7,812 nucleotides of DNA from an uncultured Oscillospiraceae bacterium (GTDB lineage: Bacteria > Bacillota > Clostridia > Oscillospirales > Oscillospiraceae), in contig CAJULJ010000096.1 of NCBI GenBank assembly GCA_910587395.1, positions 1 through 7,812 of the forward strand. The letters run 5' to 3'. This document shows, piece by piece, positions 5,674 to 7,812 of the stretch. Each line of letters begins with the position of its first letter. Position 1 is the stretch's first letter. Made by a program: the position numbers and the translations under genes. The notes under the pieces are model-generated. The model did not search any database. It saw nothing but the letters and a program-made list of their open reading frames with translations, and was not told the origin of the DNA.

Positions 5674-5788
5674 ATGGAAAAGTACATCTTTGACGAGAGC
5701 AACGGTCTGTGGTATGAGTTGCAGAGGAACTAACAATATCCGGGCGTGTGCGGCGGAAATCGTGGACACAGAAATTATTTGCGCATGA
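5674..5788 (+). pseudogene. tnpV: tnpV-like gene remnant with internal deletion and frameshift
   Basis: A good GGAGG (5662-5666) and ATG at 5674 open a 19-codon ORF, MEKYIFDESNGLWYELQ then R-N-stop (TAA 5731-5733). That is the conserved N-terminus of TnpV-type transposon proteins, normally roughly 110-125 residues. Immediately after, in the +1 frame from 5732 to the TGA at 5786-5788, the sequence reads NNIRACAAEIVDTEIICA, the conserved C-terminus of the same family. About 90 middle codons are missing and the frame is shifted at the junction. The family match is from memory. The remnant starts 22 bases after the relaxase stop, where intact tnpV is often found, and lies just before the tet leader. 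A 19-residue peptide could still be made but is unlikely to be functional. Confidence 0.72.
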
Positions 5789-5856
5789 GGCCCCAAATCG
5801 AAGGGTGTCCCGGTGAATGCCCTCCTGATTTATTTGGGACAGCGGGTAAAAACTTC

Positions 5857-5885
5857 TTGCATTTTAGAGTGTGCTATGCTATACT
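5857..5885 (+). promoter_or_regulatory. Promoter of the tet resistance gene
   Basis: TTGCAT (5857-5862) and TATACT (5880-5885) are separated by 17 bases. TGC precedes the -10, giving an extended -10. Transcription would begin near 5892, leaving a long leader of about 267 bases before the tet ATG. The stretch 5789-5856 between the tnpV remnant and this promoter shows no gene. Confidence 0.85.
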
Positions 5886-5917
5886 GCTGTCATCCTGGTT
5901 TGAGGAGTCTATTCAAC

Positions 5918-5941
5918 ATGCGGCAAGGTATTCTTAAATAA
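5918..5941 (+). CDS. Seven-codon leader peptide of the tet transcript
   Basis: The ORF is ATG-CGG-CAA-GGT-ATT-CTT-AAA-TAA, peptide MRQGILK, with GAGGAG (5902-5907) 10 bases upstream. It starts about 26 bases after the predicted transcription start. Its codons from 5922 to 5939 are the 5' arm of the long hairpin that follows, so a ribosome on this ORF would unfold the hairpin. This is the logic of ribosome-mediated attenuation, as proposed for tet(M)-type leaders. It is called from position, ribosome site and structure. No homologue was checked. Confidence 0.6.
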   Translation: MRQGILK

Positions 5942-6018
5942 AATTTGATAATGGGCACAAAAATAATTGCCCCTTGCAGGGGCTTGGTTTTTGTACCCAA
6001 TTTAAGAATGCTTTTGCC
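5922..6018 (+). promoter_or_regulatory. Long leader hairpin, first attenuator structure
   Basis: The outer stem pairs 5922-5939 with 6000-6018. ATTCTTAAAT pairs perfectly with ATTTAAGAAT, extended by GGCAAGGT against GCTTTTGCC with wobble pairs and one bulge. A middle stem pairs GGG and ACAAAAA (5953-5963) with TTTTTGT and CCC (5988-5998). The inner stem is GCCCCT (5969-5974) with AGGGGC (5978-5983) across TGC, followed by TTGGTTTTTG, which resembles a terminator. A competing pairing is available: ATTTGATAA (5943-5951) with TTATCAAAT (6022-6030). Two alternative folds with a leader ORF in the stem indicate a regulated leader. Confidence 0.75.
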
Positions 6019-6088
6019 TTTTTATCAAATATCGTGACGGATAACGGCTCATGTTAGCTGAATGCGTTTCTATGTATCCGAAGTCATG

Positions 6089-6126
6089 ATCCCCAGCGGT
6101 AAAAGTATTTGCCGCTGGGGATTTTT
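6089..6126 (+). terminator. Attenuator terminator just before the tet gene
   Basis: CCCCAGCGG (6091-6099) pairs with CCGCTGGGG (6112-6120). AT at 6089-6090 extends the stem to 11 bp against AT at 6121-6122. The loop is 12 bases and ATTTTT (6121-6126) follows. The hairpin ends 32 bases before the tet start codon, the position of the attenuator known in tet(M)-type leaders. A potential ORF from ATG 6062 reads through it and overlaps the tet start out of frame. Confidence 0.85.
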
Positions 6127-6158
6127 GCGCCCTTTTGGGCCTTGTATGGAGGATAGAC

Positions 6159-7812
6159 ATGAACATTATCAATATCGGGATTCTTGCCCATGTAGATGCG
6201 GGCAAGACGACACTGACAGAAAGCCTGCTGTATGCCAGCGGAACCATTTCAGAGCCGGGGAGCGTCGAAAAAGGGACAACGAGAACGGACACTATGTTTT
6301 TGGAGCGGCAGCGTGGAATTACCATTCAAACGGCAGTCACTTCTTTCCAGTGGCACCGTTGTAAAGTCAACATTGTGGATACTCCCGGCCACATGGATTT
6401 CTTGGCAGAGGTATACCGTTCTCTGGCCGTTTTGGACGGGGCCATCTTGGTGCTCTCCGCTAAAGATGGCGTGCAGGCCCAGACCCGTGTTCTGTTCCAT
6501 GCCCTACGGAAATTGAACATCCCCACCATTATCTTTATCAACAAGATCGACCAGGTTGGCATTGATTTGGAGGGCGTATATCAGTCTGTCCGGGATAAGC
6601 TCTCCGCTGATATTATCATCAAGCAGACAGTGTCGCTGTCCTCGAAAATAACTCTGACAGAAAACACTAGCGCAGAGGTGTGGGATTCGGTCATCGAAAA
6701 TAACGATGAGTTATTGGCAAAGTATATCGCAGGAGAATCAATCAGTCAGGAAGAACTTGCGCAAGAAGAACAGCGGCGAGTTCAAGACGCCTCCCTGCTC
6801 CCGGTCTATCATGGCAGCGCCAAAAACGGCCTTGGCATTCAACAGTTGATGGATGCGGTGATAGGGCTGTTCCAACCGACCACGGAACAGGGGAGCGCCG
6901 CCCTGTGCGGTAGAGTTTTTAAGGTGGAGTATACAGATTGCGGCCAGAGGCTTGTCTATCTGCGGCTATACAGCGGAACGCTGCGTCTGCGGGATACGGT
7001 GGCCCTGGCCGGGAGAGAAAAGCTGAAAATCACAGAGATGCGTATTCCATCCAAAGGGGAGATTGTTCGGACAGATACCGCCCATAAGGGCGAAATTGTC
7101 ATCCTTCCCAGTGACAGCTTGAGATTAAACGATATATTGGGGGACAAAACCCAACTTCCTCGTGAAATGTGGAGTGATGCTCCCTTCCCTATGCTGCGGA
7201 CGACGATTACACCCAAAACGGCAGAGCAAAGAGATCGGTTGCTGGATGCTCTTACGCAAATTGCGGATACTGACCCGCTTTTGCACTACGAGGTGGATTC
7301 CACCACCCACGAGATCGTTCTTTCTTTTTTGGGTCGGATGCAGTTGGAGGTTGTTTCCGCTTTGCTGACGGAAAAATACAAGATTGAAACAGCAGTGAAG
7401 GAACCCACCGTCATTTATTTAGAGCGGCCGCTCAAAGTGGCCAGCCACACCATCCATATTGAGGTGCCGCCTAACCCGTTTTGGGCATCTATCGGACTGT
7501 CTGTTACACCGCTCCCGCTTGGCTCCGGTGTAAAATATGAGAGCCGGGTTTCCCTGGGATACCTGAACCAGAGTTTTCAAAACGCTGTCATGGATGGTAT
7601 CCGTTACGGTTTGGGGCAAGGCTTGTGTGGCTGGAACGTAACGGACTGTAAGATTTGCTTTGAATACGGACTTTACTATAGCCCGGTCAGTACGCCGGCG
7701 GACTTCCGCTCATTGGCCCCGATTGTATTGGAACAGGCATTGAAGAAATCTGGGACACAGTTGCTGGAACCTTATCTCTCCTTCACCCTCTATGCGCCCC
7801 AGGAATACCTTT
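6159..7812 (+). CDS. tet(W): Tet(W)-like ribosomal protection protein, tetracycline resistance (3' end cut by window)
   Basis: The first 551 codons of an expected total near 639 are open to the window edge. The protein is an EF-G-like GTPase that binds the ribosome and ejects tetracycline from the A site. G motifs are A-H-V-D-A-G-K-T (10-17), R-G-I-T-I (52-56), D-T-P-G-H (74-78) and N-K-I-D (128-131). The domain IV loop Y-S-P-V-S-T (507-512) places P509 at the residue that acts in Tet(M), so it is colinear with that family. GGAGG (6148-6152) lies 6 bases before the ATG. By memory it is closest to Tet(W) throughout, with scattered substitutions such as N2, T29 and L99, densest around residues 140-215, and near identity at 460-550. 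No mosaic breakpoint is obvious. It is less GC-rich than the mobility genes, consistent with separate origin. The class name is tentative. Confidence 0.93.
   Translation, partial: MNIINIGILAHVDAGKTTLTESLLYASGTISEPGSVEKGTTRTDTMFLERQRGITIQTAVTSFQWHRCKVNIVDTPGHMDFLAEVYRSLAVLDGAILVLSAKDGVQAQTRVLFHALRKLNIPTIIFINKIDQVGIDLEGVYQSVRDKLSADIIIKQTVSLSSKITLTENTSAEVWDSVIENNDELLAKYIAGESISQEELAQEEQRRVQDASLLPVYHGSAKNGLGIQQLMDAVIGLFQPTTEQGSAALCGRVFKVEYTDCGQRLVYLRLYSGTLRLRDTVALAGREKLKITEMRIPSKGEIVRTDTAHKGEIVILPSDSLRLNDILGDKTQLPREMWSDAPFPMLRTTITPKTAEQRDRLLDALTQIADTDPLLHYEVDSTTHEIVLSFLGRMQLEVVSALLTEKYKIETAVKEPTVIYLERPLKVASHTIHIEVPPNPFWASIGLSVTPLPLGSGVKYESRVSLGYLNQSFQNAVMDGIRYGLGQGLCGWNVTDCKICFEYGLYYSPVSTPADFRSLAPIVLEQALKKSGTQLLEPYLSFTLYAPQEYL

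Noticed and set aside
5792..5838. CCCAAAT and ATTTGGG inverted repeat before the tet promoter
   Set aside because: Seven bases across a 33-base gap with poor pairing inside. It is too weak to call an operator or terminator without comparison to relatives.
1..7812. CRISPR arrays, tRNA or rRNA genes, insertion sequences
   Set aside because: No spaced repeat array, no tRNA-like cloverleaf I could support, and no transposase with terminal repeats was seen. The only regular repeats are the short ones listed.

Overview
The window looks like part of an integrative mobilizable element carrying tetracycline resistance, inserted at the 3' end of guaA in a GC-rich gut-type Firmicute, probably class Clostridia. 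The host assignment is inferred from GC-rich codon use, AGGAGG-type ribosome binding sites, consensus promoters and the gene families present. No 16S or other taxonomic marker is in the window.

Layout. (a) 1-160 is the C-terminus of GMP synthase (guaA), the probable chromosomal attachment gene. (b) 161-370 has no gene. It holds a tandem 10-bp direct repeat, possibly integrase arm sites, and a very strong terminator. (c) 371-2359 is the recombination and control module: a leftward XRE-type regulator, a divergent-promoter region with a large AT-rich dyad and an 8-bp direct repeat, then a rightward excisionase-like HTH protein and a tyrosine integrase. (d) 2359-3844 holds a ribbon-helix-helix protein and a RepA-like hexameric ATPase, packed tightly behind the integrase as one likely operon. 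(e) 3845-4307 has no credible gene but is exceptionally rich in perfect inverted repeats. It ends in a sequence resembling the MobV/pMV158 oriT nick region (TAGTGGG/TTA). (f) 4308-5651 is a MobV (Pre/Mob) relaxase. (g) 5674-5788 is a tnpV-like gene reduced to its two ends. (h) 5789-6158 is a resistance-gene leader: an extended -10 promoter, a 7-codon leader ORF whose codons form one arm of a long hairpin, and a terminator-like attenuator. (i) 6159 to the window end is the first 551 codons of a Tet(W)-like ribosomal protection protein. It is open throughout and runs off the window.

How it would work together. The XRE protein probably controls the divergent promoters. Xis-like protein plus integrase would excise the element from guaA. 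The RHH protein, RepA-like ATPase, structured region, oriT and MobV relaxase would process the circle for transfer with the help of a co-resident conjugative element. No type IV secretion genes are visible, so the element appears mobilizable rather than self-transmissible, at least within this window. The tet gene is the cargo, probably induced by an attenuation leader.

The points most worth a second look are the nested palindromes at 3840-4010, the oriT candidate near 4215-4224, the tnpV deletion remnant, and the leader-ORF/hairpin overlap in front of the tet gene. I saw no sign of an entirely unknown multi-gene system. The less described content is in the non-coding structures.
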